From: Rosa chinensis | Taxonomy: Eukaryota > Streptophyta > Magnoliopsida > Rosales > Rosaceae | DNA length: 64,000 nt | NCBI RefSeq assembly: GCF_002994745.2 | Contig: NC_037092.1 | Span: 7,244,501-7,308,500 of the forward strand | Reading direction: 5' to 3' | Shown: positions 44,818 through 57,698 of the stretch, piece after piece | How the letters are laid out: each line of letters opens with the position of its first letter | Position numbering within the stretch: position 1 is the stretch's first letter | Program-made: the position numbers and the translations under genes | The notes under the pieces: model-generated | What the model was told of the DNA's origin: nothing | Database searches by the model: none | Seen by the model: the letters and a program-made list of their open reading frames with translations, nothing else

Positions 44818-47365
44818 TTAAAGAGAAAGGGAAAGCTTGGTGCTAATAGTTTCTTGTTTGCTATTCATGTCCTCGAATTGATGATCTTTGTAATGTTGTG
44901 AAGTCTCTATAACTCCTTGCACAGTTTCATAATTTCCTTCTGCGTGACTAATCGTCTGATGATGCTGAGTCTCGTCATTGATCTCATTCCAAACTCTTTG
45001 GCTTTGCAGACCCAACTCCAAATCAGGCATCCATTCCTTGTACTTCAAAATTTTTTCCTTGTTCCACTGAGAAACATTTATCAGATCATTCAAGAACAGC
45101 CAATGATATGTATATATATATATATATCAAAATACTTTTTACATGATAGAAAATACATACCTCAAGCCTAAATGGCGGTTCGAATTCTTGTTTGTAGCTA
45201 CTTGAATTGCTATGACCTTCAAGGTTCCAACAACGTAGATCATGATCTGTTGGTCTGTTGCTAATCATGTGATGCATTATATCAGATTGGGATGAGCCGT
45301 TATGACTATTTGACCAATTGATATTGTTGGAAGCAAATCTTCTGGCCCTCCAGCTTTTGCTAATGCTTTGAAATGGAGGCCACCTCTTTTCCTCATGTAA
45401 TCGGCTAGGGTTTATGGGGGTGCTTGTATGATGCAAAGCTTTGTTCAAATTGTTGCCTTGTACGACTTCTTTCTTTGTCAGAGAACTTGACCTGTCATAT
45501 ACAACAGCATTAGAGGCAAGCATGTACATACAAATAGATCAGCTAGAATTAGGAAACTGGATTAATGCATATACCTCGAATCCAAGTTAGGTATGTGATC
45601 CCTTGATTCTCTTCCATCCGTGTAGTCGTAAGTTTTCTCATCAGATACTACTGTACATTCATAAAATAGAGTTGCATGATACTTAAAGAGAAAGCAAGTA
45701 AAGAGGCTTACTTCTTAGAATTGAAAATGAAAAATTAAGTAAAAACAATTAAAATATGGCCTTTAAAGTTCATATAGAATTCGAATCTGGAATTCAACTT
45801 TTTGATGGTATGTGTGTAATATTTTGTCCATTTTTTTTATTAGTTTTGTGCTTATGTCTAAAACTATGTCATTTTGAATAGAGAAAATTAGATATAAACC
45901 CAAAAATTCAATCTTCTATTAGAAAAAATCCAAATCACATTAATAAACCTTCTATATAGAGTGATTCATAAAAATAAGAGAAATAAAAAGAAAACCTTCC
46001 ATATAAACTGTATGCCTATAACCAATATTTTTCCTTATTTTCATGTATATCTAATTTGCCTTTTTACATTCTCTCAAATAATACATGTCTAATGTACCTA
46101 CTAAATAGAGAGTCTGCTAAAGATGCTCGAACAACTGTATAATATGTTATTAACCTATGTTTGCTTTCCATTCAAGTGTTTATAAGAAAAATATAACATA
46201 CCTTTTATATAGAAAAAACAGACCACAAAATAGAGAAAATCAGATATAAATCTCGACCTAGGTATTGATTACTAGAGCTTCAATCAAGCATCTAGTTCAT
46301 CAAGTGTATTTGTTTAGAGCTAATTGTGGCATATTAAGAAATTTTTGACAAAAACATGTTTTATTTTCTATGTCACTTAATGAGAATTTATTTATGTAAT
46401 CAACAGATTTGGGTGTATATTAAAAAAAAAAAAATCATGGATGGGTTTAATCTAATAGGTGTAATCAAATTTGAGTACAAAATGAAATACCCCTTTTGAA
46501 TATAAATAATGTGGTCTATACAAGAATAATTAGATATGTACTGAACTCCCTTTTTTAACTCTTGAACTCCAAAATGATGTCGTTTTTTACATAAATACAA
46601 AATCAACAATAAAAAGAACAGTATAGGAGTATATATGTAAACTCGAGGAATATGCGAGATCAAACTTTACCTTGACCATCCCTATCAAGCTTCTTACTTC
46701 GATACATCTGAAAAAGGATAATTCATGAATATTCGAAGACATTAGCTAGGAAAATGAAGGAAAAATTATCATTTTTATTATTTTGGACAAAAGGAAAAAA
46801 TTATCATAAGAATCACCTGCAAGTGACTCTTTACGTGGGAAATACTTAGTCCTCTCACATTCATTAGCTGAAGAACCAACTTGGGAGTTGCTCCTGTATA
46901 TGTATAACCACCAATAAGTAGAGTCAGAGCAGAAAAACCATGCAATAAGGAAGTTACGTTATCTTTCAAATCTGCAAACTTACTCTCATGCCCTCCCAGT
47001 AATTCCAAAGCATGCAAAAATGAAAGATGGAGTTGGGGTGTCCACCGCAGACGAGGTAGTTTGGATCGTACATATGGCCTTACTTTAACCCTAGAGCTAT
47101 TACTAATAGTAGCTGCATTACTATTAATGTTTCCCTGGGCTAGGGCTCTACATTCATCATTTCTAACTGTACTAAGTTCATTATCAGCCAGGTTAACGTT
47201 GGCATTGCTAATATCATTGTCGCTGTTATCGCTGGCTTCTTCATTTAAATCAAAGCATGAGCATTTCTGGGAAGAACCCACCGATATGTTTTCTGCTTGG
47301 TCCTCACTGATATTTTTGTCAGTCTTTTCTTTTTGATCACCAATTAACTCCAGCTCATTCATCAT
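44818..47365 (-). CDS. GARP-type MYB-like transcription factor with EAR motifs
   Basis: Exons 47365-46984, 46893-46817, 46707-46671, 45650-45575, 45491-45161 and 45066-44818, with phases that fit, giving 383 residues. The start is the first of two adjacent ATGs. A GARP DNA-binding domain at ~102-165 carries PRLRWTPQLHLSFLHALELL, then the ATPKLVLQLMNV and SHVKSHLQ blocks and MYRSKK, split by introns in the places usual for this family. Three repressor-like motifs: DLNEEA (39-44), DLELGL (316-321) and the terminal LSLSL (379-383). Relatives (the At1g14600/At2g40260 group, rice MOF1) act as nuclear repressors in development; the exact role here is inferred. A UTR intron upstream is likely. Confidence 0.87.
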
Positions 47366-47438
47366 GGCACCTGCTAGCAACTTACAATTCCCAAGATGTA
47401 CGGATGAATTGTTTCTTCTTAATCAGCTGGTTACAATT

Positions 47439-48280
47439 GCTGAAAATGAACAGGATTAAGTACGTTATCAGTAAATCTTATCAGACAGATTACAACTCAA
47501 TGCTTGTGAAATTAATGTGAATAATCTATATTCCCTACCCTACTATACCAATAATGCTTTAGCCATTGCAAACTTGGTAAGAAGAAGCCACCAGAATAAA
47601 TTCAGAATTAAAAATCGAATCATTTAAACAACAAATACTGGACGCATGGAAATGAATAAAAAATCAAGAATGGAATTTACGACTGCAAAGAAACAAAAGT
47701 TTATTTCCCAACATATAATACAAAATTAAGAAATCGATTTCGGGTATCAGCTGTCAGTTTCAGGATGGAATCACTAACTTGAACTTCAACAAAACATGAA
47801 AGAAATCAAATTATTTATTTTTGTTATTATCATTACTACCATTAATCATGATTAATTCTCTTTATCATGTGAATCTGGATTCAAGGAGGTGGAGAGAGAG
47901 ATCAGATAACTAGGCTAATTAATCTGATACAATTAGAGTTTCAATAACACAGCTGGATCGAACCTCAAAGAAAATAAGAAATTAAAGCAATTAAGGGATA
48001 GTTTCTTCTACCCCCAGCTAGCTAATTAAATACAAACCAGTAGTGGTGAAAGTACCTGCGTGCCTCAATCCTTCTTGCAGTTGATCGAACAACTTGCTGG
48101 CCAACCCAATTCTTCCATGCGGTATAGAGATGAGAACAAAATCGATCAGTCAAGGTGGAGATAAGGCATATATGTTTCTGAGAAGCTAGGTTTATTGTTG
48201 ACAGTGGAAATAAAGTCCTCCAAGTGCAGAGATACCCTATGACTTTGATCGTATAACCATGAAAAACCAAGGAATTTTGG
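47439..48280 (-). promoter_or_regulatory. 5' leader of the GARP gene with probable UTR intron
   Basis: Donor GCAG/GTACTTTC at 48055 and acceptor TTTTCAG at 47440 bracket a ~616-base intron without open frames, ending 74 bases before the ATG. The first leader exon would lie at ~48056-48280. Confidence 0.4.
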
Positions 48281-50178
48281 TGCTCAATTTCGAGCTTTAA
48301 TTAAATTCCAGCATGCATACATAATAAGATACTCACATTATTTTTGGTCTTTATGGGTAAAAGATCATATGCGACTGATTGCTCCCTTCGGATTGTTGGA
48401 AATCATGTGACCACACCTTAGCTTTAATTCTTCATCATCTTCGTCCTCTCTCCTTTTCAGTTTTCACACTTTGAGTTGTCCTTTTAAAACCTGCTTTCTC
48501 CGTCTCTGTGTGTGTATAATGCTCGTGATTATTTTAATTGTATCGTACTTGACCTCTGCGGAGACTCATCCGCAATCTATTGGTTTATAATCAAACTCTT
48601 TTGTTTTGTTCAGTAAGTTTCTTTCATCTTGATTAGTGTAATGAATTAACAAAAGAGTGGGGCCTCTTCTGTGTCATCACTCTTCCCAAGTCTCAATTTC
48701 CAATTCCTACCTAAAATCGGACTTTTCCCATAACAACATGCACCTGCTTTTCTGTGTCCATCCCTAGGTTTTTTTTTTTTTTTTTTTTTTTCAATTATAG
48801 CACAAATAATTACTTGGTGTCTCTGATGTAGGTTGATGTCTACTTATATTTCAAAATTTGTATACATTATTTCTTACAAAGATATACCCAAAATGATGAA
48901 GTTCTTCACATATTCGTTTAAAATATGTATCGATATGAAGCAAAACAATTTTTTCTCTTCATTTTTGGTAAAAGATGCTTCACATTATTCACATTTTATA
49001 TAAATTACATGTACAAAGTACTAAAAACTAATTTCTTCAGTTTGGTAACAGATGTTTCATGGAGTCACTAAGTTTTGTAGGGCCAATGCATGATTGCATG
49101 GTGAGTGTGAATACTTGAAAATGATTATTATTCTGGAGAAAAGAAAAATTCTTTGCAACATAATTAGTCAAATTTGGTGGGACTTCATGCATGGGGCGCC
49201 TAATTTACTGTCTAAGAAATGGGCATGGATCATTCGTTCATAATTTCATTCTCATATATTTAACACATTTCCAACTGCGGGCAAATTATTGGTTTCAGAC
49301 TCATCTCTCTCCAGATCGATCAATTAAACAAAACCTAGCTTTAAACAAAATGAATGATCTTAGAAATTGAACTATATATATATAGGACACGTACTTTACT
49401 ATACTATAAAAGAAAAGACAAGACAGTGTTAATCCAATTGGATTATATTGATAATCGCATTTCATGATCATCCTGTGAGTCTGATCGATATATATGACAC
49501 CTAGCTACCTATTTGACTAAGGGCACTTCCTTTAAGGCTAGAAAAATGTATATAAGAGGAAGAGGGGGAATGAACTAGCTAGAAGCATTATAACTACCAA
49601 CTTTGTTGACTAACCAGATAGGCATTTCTTTTATGTCATCTAGTACTTGTTAAAGTCAATTTTGTCACTATTTCATTACCCTAATATGCTAGGTCGACGA
49701 ATATTTATAAATCAGGATAGTGATTAGTACAGGCAGATGTATCAATTGTGTTCTTAAAATTTTTCCCCCTCTTCATTGTCTAATATTGCCATCCATGCAT
49801 TTCCCCCTAGAATCCAAACTAGATGCTTTACTTTTGTAGGCGTTTAGTATCTTATGTGACAATTATAGAAGATCAAGGGTTTACTTGGCCAAAAAAAAAG
49901 GACCTAATGGTGGAACTATATTGGGGCCGGAGTGGGCCGTAAGTTGACTTGTGTTTTTCTCATAACTAAAAGATATTTTACAATCATGGATAATTATACT
50001 TTGGGCCCTCAAGTTGAACCCTTAACACTAACTGTTCCTTGTAAATTACCTTAATTAATTGCCTTAATGTCTCTTATAAAATTCTATAAAATATTAATTA
50101 ATGAGTACATTTAAAGGAGAATATTAATGCATGCTTGATATATGGCTTCAAAATTAATGAAGAAAAAATAGTGATTCT
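48281..50178. other. Promoter and AT-rich spacer
   Basis: No gene. Contains a T-run of about 22 near 48771. Confidence 0.4.
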
Positions 50179-50546
50179 TTTTCGTTATTTAATATTTTGT
50201 ACATTTGAATTTTATAGTAAATTTTGATTGTAGAAAAAATATATATATCAATATTTTTGCCTCCCGCCACTGAGAGGAACCCTAACCTAGCTAGCTAGGA
50301 AATTGCATTCAACCACTATATAGATCAATTTGTGATAAAATCAGTGCATGATTGAATAGTTATCCCTTTTCGTTATTTAATATTTGTTTTTATTTAAATT
50401 TCATAGTAATTTCACTTGTAGAAAAAAAAAAAATTATAATACACCCCCCAAAGAGAAGTTTCAAGTTCTGCCCTTGAGAGGAACCCTAACCTAGCTAGGA
50501 AAATGCATTCGAGATCAATTTGTGTTAAGATCAGTGCATGATTAAA
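50179..50546 (+). repeat. Tandem duplication with 188-bp period
   Basis: TTTTCGTTATTTAATATTT begins each unit (50179 and 50367). Both continue through TGAGAGGAACCCTAACCTAG and GATCAATTTGTG to CAGTGCATGATT. Noncoding, diverged. Confidence 0.8.
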
Positions 50547-51473
50547 CTATGGGTTTGGAAGAAAAGCATTTGCTCTCGTCTCCACGTATGCATGGGAAGT
50601 TGACAATTTCAATTTCTTTTTGAAGTAGGAATCTTTCGATTACTGGTTCGCTGTTATTATTCAACGTACAATGTGGACGTCCAACCTAGCTAGCATCGAT
50701 CACACTATGCAATATCATGGTGTCTGTACATAATTGGGATAGAATATAGTTAAATTAACGGTAAAGGAGAATCATGTCTGATCATACTATTGTAATGGAG
50801 TTTATTAATGTTAGTGATGCATCTCCGGGTATTAATCTGTCTGTTTGTTTCCTATCATTGCAGGAAGAAATATATAACCTCAAAGTTCTTTATGGATTAT
50901 TTGGGAATCCATCATTGACTAGCTAGAAAATGAGTGATCAACTGTCTGACCACCGTTCAACGATATGACATGCGCGCATGTATAATGGTGTTGTTTTTCA
51001 TGAGTGCCTGTTTCACACTGTCCCTTAATTTAAGGAATACAAGAACAACCCTTTGTGTAACAGTGAACCGACTGCAAACTCTACGGATGATGCTAGGTCA
51101 AGCAGAGTAATCATTAAAGTTACCGCAGGTCCAACCTAAAGTTAATTAATAATTAATAGAGATGTCGAAAGTCTTATAAATTATAGTGGAAAATCTTGAA
51201 TCTGGATGTGATTAAGATTTTTACTCCATAGATACAGGATTGAATCCAAAGAATTCCTCTTATTTTATTGGGGAATAATAGCACAAAGTACATGTAAAGG
51301 CTAGCTAGTCATTGATCGATCGACTAACTGCTCATTTTAAAGCTTTTAGCAGATGCTAATCAATATACAGTTCAGAGTCTTGTTGATTGATATTAATACT
51401 TTAAGGTTTTGTGTGTCCAAGCAGATTATCTATTACACAGGTTATATATACTAGAATTTAATTAATTCAGACA
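50547..51473. other. Spacer
   Basis: AT-rich with CTAGCTAG words; nothing recognised. Confidence 0.4.
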
Positions 51474-51476
51474 TTA

Positions 51477-51717
51477 GAGCAAGTCCATCAGTGAGTCATC
51501 AGGTCACTTATTATTCACTGCTTTTTATGTGTATTTTCACTCTTTGGGTAACGATTGAGCACAGTGTATTTCGTGCCTTGAGTCACTCTGGTGACTTGCA
51601 AGCTGACATGGTGACCCAGGTCTTATTGAAACTGTGCCCGTGACCTAGAGAGTGGAAATAGACACTAAAAAACAGTGAATAGTAGGTGACTTGGTGACCC
51701 AACAGGTGAACTTGCTA
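51477..51717. mobile_element. PIF/Harbinger-type MITE
   Basis: 241 bp. Ends (G/T)AGCAAGT(C/T)CA pair as imperfect inverted repeats of ~43 bp (left ...TCAGGTCACTTATTATTCACTG, right ...CAAGTCACCTACTATTCACTG). Flanked by TTA at 51474-51476 and 51718-51720, the Harbinger target. No coding capacity. Confidence 0.75.
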
Positions 51718-51727
51718 TTATAAAACT

Positions 51728-51910
51728 AAGGCCTGCTCGATCACCTAAGGAACAGTTTTTAAGGGACTGAGAGATAAGTGAATCTGACGGCTGAAAATAA
51801 ATACACAGTTTTAAGTTGTTATAATTTCTGCTTTTATATTTAATACATGTGGTTGAGATACATTTGTCCCTCACAGTCCCTTAAAACTGTCCCTTAGTTA
51901 AGCAAATCTG
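51728..51910. mobile_element. Foldback MITE with 10-bp target duplication
   Basis: 183 bp with inverted ends centred on CTAAGG.ACAG.TTTTAAGGGACTG. Flanked by the exact 10-mer TTATAAAACT (51718-51727 and 51911-51920). A duplication of 9-11 bp suggests the Mutator superfamily. Its left duplication overlaps the TTA of the neighbouring Harbinger MITE, so one inserted at the edge of the other. Confidence 0.78.
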
Positions 51911-51920
51911 TTATAAAACT

Positions 51921-52810
51921 CATAGTTCCCTTACTTTTTATTTTTCCTCTCCTGCATATGATGAATAACTACAAACAGAAGCCTTGAATCAAAAAAGAAA
52001 AAAACTACAAACAGAATCAACATGTGCAGATCTATATTCATATGAAATGTTCGCAGAAGATCGGCACCGCCAACATGGGAAGTTCATCAAATGAGGGACA
52101 AAAATTCTGACAAACATGTGGGGAAGAGAAGTTGTGAAGGAAGTAGATTGATTAGTTGACCTTCTTCCATCTGCTTTTCTCTTCTCAAAACCCCAACAAT
52201 AATACCAGTCTAGAAACTGAGAAAACCACTTCGTTAAACACGCCCTATCGATCTGAATTGGCCCTTAGCCCGTAACCAAAAAATGTATATTGAGCCCACA
52301 TTAGTAAATCTAAGCATACTCATGACTGAGACTGGATCATGGCAATGGCCCATGTAATCACACCTCTCAATCATCTAACAAATTCTCAATCACACCTAAT
52401 CAAGATTGATATTTTTAAGTTTGAGTTCTCGGGGTTATTTTCATGTTTTGGTGGCCAACGAATTATGGTGAATGTCTTAATGATGACCTAATTTTCAACA
52501 ACTCTTAGCAACTATGATTACAACTCAATACTAAAGATCAGTATACCTATTAACTTAAGGATAGATATTGCAAGTTTGCAACTACACTAGCATTGAGCTC
52601 ATAATATCCAATCAAGCTCCAATCAAGTTTGCAACGACAGTGCCCACATGACCATAGTGAAATGATGCCAAAACAAAGCCTATCACTGGCCTACTCTATA
52701 CCCTTAGGAAGTGAGGTGAATCTAACTTTTTAATGCATTATTCTAGCTAAAAACATCAAATGCACGCAGTGTATATAGCTTGTGATGATAGATTTTTTAT
52801 GCCATGCATT
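51921..52810. other. Spacer
   Basis: No gene or clear repeat. Confidence 0.4.
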
Positions 52811-52827
52811 TTCTCTCTTCTTTGGAT

Positions 52828-53774
52828 TTTTTTTTTTTTGAGTTGTAATGCCACGGGGGCGAAATAGTATATTCATCACAAGCCAGAATAGGCCGTTACA
52901 TACCATTCCGCTGTCATTTATAGACAGATAAGAAGCTAGTGGTAGTACCCACAAGTGATACGTACATATAGTCCTACTCATTGTACATTCAAATACGTAG
53001 AAATAGCGGATATCCTCCTTCGGTACTACTCCAGAGACGCTAAAGAGACATAAGGTGCACAAAAGTGCATAGGTTCCTAAAAAGGAAATTATTGTAAATA
53101 GATAAACTAAAAACATAGAAATTGGCCTAGGGAAAAACACCCCAGCCCAAGAGGGCAGCTCCAAGAGAGAGGAAGTCCAGCTCGCGACCGAACAGGAAAG
53201 GGTGCTCCAAGCCCAGCCCAAATACCATCGCCAACTAAAACCTATGGACAGCTCGGTGCAGGGCCACCGACCACCATCATTTAGAACCTCGTCGAGGCTA
53301 CCACCCCACGAAACCACCAAACCACGTCGACCATCACGATCCTGCCAGACCCTCCATAGCCACACCGCCACAACAATCCATCCAGATCACCAAAGCCACG
53401 CCTCCACGACACGATCTTCTCCGACTCCTCCATAGCCACCGCCGCCTCCAGTTCTGGAAATCCCATGACGAAGACATTGTTGCAGGTCCTGGAAGCCCAT
53501 GACGAACCCACCATATTTGTCCAGTTCGATCTCGAATCAGAAAAAGGCATCCGGACTCCACCTCCACCTATTCCGACAAACCTGCAAGCCAAACCTCCCA
53601 CACATGAAGCCACTGAGGCAATAATAATCCCGCCCGGCAGCAAAGCCCAGCGGCTTGGGCGAAGCCAAACGGCCAGCCTAAGCCAAGGCCGCCGCCGGAG
53701 GAGAAAATTCTCAAGGTCGTGAAGCCATCTTAGGGTTTTCTCAGAGAGAGAAAACGTCGAAGTAGAATTTATGA
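52828..53774 (-). mobile_element. LINE-like retroposon
   Basis: 947 bp read on the minus strand, ending in poly-A (poly-T at 52828-52839). Flanked by a 17-bp duplication TTCTCTCTTCTTTGGAT (52811-52827 and 53775-53791). The 5' part has the leader GAGAAAACCCTAAGATGG, like the copy at 11.2 kb (AAAAACCCTAAGG), then GC-rich sequence without reverse transcriptase. The long minus frame to 52730 is GC-driven, not a gene. Probably a non-autonomous LINE derivative. Confidence 0.85.
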
Positions 53775-53791
53775 TTCTCTCTTCTTTGGAT

Positions 53792-55222
53792 GGATGTTAA
53801 TTGTAATGAAAAAATAAATATGCATTTAATGATCCAATACAAAGTGAACAACTTACGATGAGTAAATATATGTCGTTGTCTTACCTTTTCAATAGAGTAA
53901 TTAAAGGTTCGGAATTCGAATATCTTCTTTTATTAGAAAATAAAAAGAGACTTACTACGTAATATAATTTTTTTATGGTCGTACATAGCTCTTACAAAAT
54001 AATTAAATAGAAGTAGACCGTGAAGTCTCAAAGCTGTTATGTTATAAACGTTGTAAGTAGTCACACAATCTATAGAACTATATATGCAAAGAGAGTTTCT
54101 ATTAGGACCTCCTAATCTACTTACTAGACCTCCCTCATTTTTTAATTATTAAATGACATATATATCCTTATATGAAAAAACTGTTACAGACAACAAAATA
54201 TTAAGAAAAAATATAAATTTTTGTTCTCTCTCCAAAGCTTTATACTAATTTTATTATTCATTTTCACTTTCAAATCTCATTTATGATTTTATTTGTTCAC
54301 GAAAGCTTTCGAAGATTAAAAAGATTCAAAAGAAAATGCATTCAAAATTACTTGGTGAATTATACAAGAACAAAGCTATGATGCAATAGATAAATATTAG
54401 ATAAATGTTCTTCTCATTAGTATAACAAGATCATGAAACGAGAGATAGAGAGCCATCGTGTAAACTAAATCAAATAAGCTTATGAAGCAGCTTATAAGAT
54501 AAAGTAAAATAAAAATAATAAAATGAGCAAATTAAATTTTTATAACCATTAAACATGAAAAATTAGGCTTGAAAATAATTATGGTAATATTTTTTTAATC
54601 AGTTATCAAGCTATGACTTCTTTCAATAATTATTTTAAATTTTCTTTTTTTGGCAAACAAATAATTATGGAAGCATTAAAACTCATCTTTAATGCTGGGA
54701 ATATTCCATTTATAAATAAGATTAAGTTAGGTATTTGAAAGAGGTTTAGATAGCAAATTTTATTTTTTAAAAAGCAAATAAGAGGTGTAAAGAGCATGAG
54801 AGATCAAATGAGCAAATAAAGAGGTTCCAATAAAAAAATTCATATGCAAAAGACATAATTTTATCGATGAGAGAATCCGGGTCTAATTTCTGGGCTTGTT
54901 GAGTTCTTAACTGCGATTGAATATGAATCTTGATCGACCTACATCTCATCCCAGAATTACTATTGCCATCAATCACCGGTGGTCCGGTAGTGGACGGTAC
55001 CGATAATGAACAATCATCAATTAAATTTGACCAAATAATATTTTCAAAAAAAAAAAAAAAATTAGACCAAATAAGAAAACAATTATGAATTACGAAACAT
55101 CAGCTAGCTAGCACTGTTAACCAGCAGTGTTCTCCATCTTCTTATTCCAACCTCCACATTCACTTTCTCTATATATACAAAGATTCTTATAGCTTCTTAG
55201 GTCATCAAGATCCTCGAGTGCT
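53792..55222. other. AT-rich spacer
   Basis: No coding signal. A TATA-like TCTATATATACAAAG occurs near 55170. Confidence 0.4.
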
Positions 55223-55223
55223 G

Positions 55224-55277
55224 ATGGCGTATTTTCGTCTATGGATATATAAGAGCAAAAGCAGCAAGAGTGAGTAG
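55224..55277 (+). CDS. Possible tiny ORF or first exon of a short transcript
   Basis: ATG at 55224 gives MAYFRLWIYKSKSSKSE and a stop. A TATA box lies about 50 bases upstream and a consensus donor GTGAGT starts at 55270, so the ORF may instead splice onward. No downstream partner exon is recognised. Family unknown; could be chance. Confidence 0.15.
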   Translation: MAYFRLWIYKSKSSKSE

Positions 55278-57698
55278 AACTTAATTTAGTCTCTCTTCAT
55301 TTTTCATTCATATTATTAATTTTCCTGGTATTTAAATCGCTGTTCGTATATGTTTGAGTTTCTGACATTATTATCATATAGATTATTGCAAAAAAAATTG
55401 CGCTTCTTATCGTTTGTGTAAACAATAAATATTTCGAGGAACCCCAACTCTTAAACATCTGCTTAATTCCTCAAAACAGACTATTCACAGTTTTTAATGG
55501 CAAATAAAGGGTTTTAAAAAATTAATGATTCAAGTTTGAAACCTATCTAGTTTTAAATTTGATTATTGATGATTTTTGGGAATCTGGCATGTGAAGAATG
55601 TGCATCAATATCATAGACGATTCATCTTCAATTTGGAATGATTCAGAAGGTTTTTGAATATATTGATTTCAGTTTCAAATTTAATAGTTTTGTATCTGAT
55701 CAGTTGATGTATAGTTATGATCTCGTCACATTATCGACTATTGGTAAGGGCTTTTGTTGAAACTTGAAATGCTAGTTTTGTACTCTCAACTTCTCTTTGT
55801 ACTCCATGTCTTTCTGTTGGCTATGTATAGTCTTATCTTTACATTTAAGAAAAATAAAGACTATCTAGAGTATGATCTAAATAGCAAGATCGATATTAGA
55901 TCAAACATCGATGTAAACATAATTATATCGTGTTTTTATACTAGCCGCCTGTTTTATAACCAAAACTACCAATGAAGAACATAGTACATGTAATATATTG
56001 ATGTATGATAAACTTTATTTTCACTAAACCATTTTATATCTACATCAACCAACCAAACTAGTTTAATATATAGTAGTACTGAAGAAAAGGGACAAAAATT
56101 ACTTTCCAAACTCTAGAGCAGTGGTTATTAAGATTCAAATGTACAATAATAATATTGCGAGCTCAAAGCTTTTCAAAATCCTCTAGTGTAGAAAATGGTG
56201 ATGCTGGTGGGTGGCGCCATTGCCACCAAATACACTAACCTACCTACGTGCCCAAACTTGATTGGTGCTATAGATGATCATGTTAGGAGAACGATTTTTT
56301 TTTTTTTTTTTATCAGAATTTTAGGAGAATAGAATGACGTATATAATCTTTGATTTTTTCTTCTTCTTTTTTTTCCTAAAAAAAAAAAACTAAATTAGGG
56401 AGGTTCCGGTCCTTAGAGGGAAGCACGCAAATTAGGTGGGGCCCGGTCAGCTATTCACGGAAAATAAACATTGGAAGCGCGTCCGATTACGCCGGAAGTG
56501 GGGGCCCTCCCCACCAATCATTGGCTCCAAAATTCCCAAAATGCCCCTCACTCTTTACTGCAAAGCTCTGTAGAGAGTTTCCCGCCGGAATCAAACTAAC
56601 CCTGATTAACAGCAAAGAAAACCAAAGTAACCCCTGTGGACCCCACCCTAATCTCTACCCTCCAAATAAAAACATTCATGGGGACCCACCAGGGCCAGTA
56701 AACAATGTAGGGAAAAAATAGAAGAGGAGGGGAGGAAAAAATAAAAAATAAAAAATAAAAAAAACAGCTTGTAGGGGGTGGCTGGTGGCTGGTGGGGGTT
56801 AGAGCGAGAAAGGAAGAGAAGGAGAGAGAAAGCAAAAAAAAAAAGAACTGGGAAAAGAAAGAGAGGAAGTGTGTGAGATATTGAGAGAGAGACCCAAAAA
56901 GATGGTCGAAGAGAGGTTTGTCCTCTGAGATCATCCTGAGAAGGGCAGTAATAGAAAAAAATCCCAGGGGAATAAAACGTTTCGAAAACTTGTGCAAGGT
57001 TTTAAGGCCATAAATCATATTTGTGTGTGATTTTTTCTCTTGCTGCCTTTTGAAGTTTTGAGTCTCGATCAATCTTCCCCCCACCAATCCAAACCCCTTT
57101 AATCTTGTCAAATCCAATCCAATTCATATCACATTTCTGGGTTGTTATCATAATCACCACCCACCGCAATAGATGAGAGTAAAAAAGAAACAGAGCTACT
57201 TCAACACCTGTTTTGCCCCCCTTCTTTATGGTAAATGTACTCTGTTTTTGCCCTACATTGCTTGCAATGGAGGGTATTCCCTTAAGTTTTGTGTCTTTAT
57301 CGCTTTTGGTGTGTATGTGGGGTCATTGGCATATTGCTAACATTGTGTTTTTGTTTTGGTTCTGGCTTTTCAGCTCTGCCCTGATAAATTTTGGGTGGAA
57401 AATTCAATCTGCTGAGCCTGGGAACAGGGCTATGCGTGCGTTGAAGAACAGGGTATTGTAACCTCGACTCAATGAGTTATCATGAGGGACCCTGATATGG
57501 TTCTGGGTTTGCGTTTGTATGTAGCATAGGTTTTGGCCTAGTTAGAAATTGTAAGCTACGTTCATTTTTGAGCATAGTAGAAGGGGTGCTCGTATCGAAA
57601 AACCTGGCGATTTTGTATAGGGATTTTTGTAGCTTCTTGGCTTTCAGAGGAAATAGTTACTATCATCTCCAGCATATCTGCATCTGGTTCATCAGGCA
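55278..57698 (+). promoter_or_regulatory. Spacer, then promoter and 5' leader of the LRR pseudokinase gene
   Basis: 55278-56390 is AT-rich without a gene. 56393-57698 is richer in GC, with AG- and GA-rich runs typical of a plant 5' UTR, and probably holds the transcription start (about 56800-56950) and leader. Minus-strand frames here are composition shadows. Confidence 0.4.

Noticed and set aside
52730..53371. 213-residue minus-strand frame
   Set aside because: It runs across a LINE-like retroposon and out through its poly-A tail into the flank, so it is not a gene.
56596..57117. 173-residue minus-strand frame
   Set aside because: Antisense of a GA-rich 5' leader; phenylalanine, serine and leucine bias comes from the AG runs.
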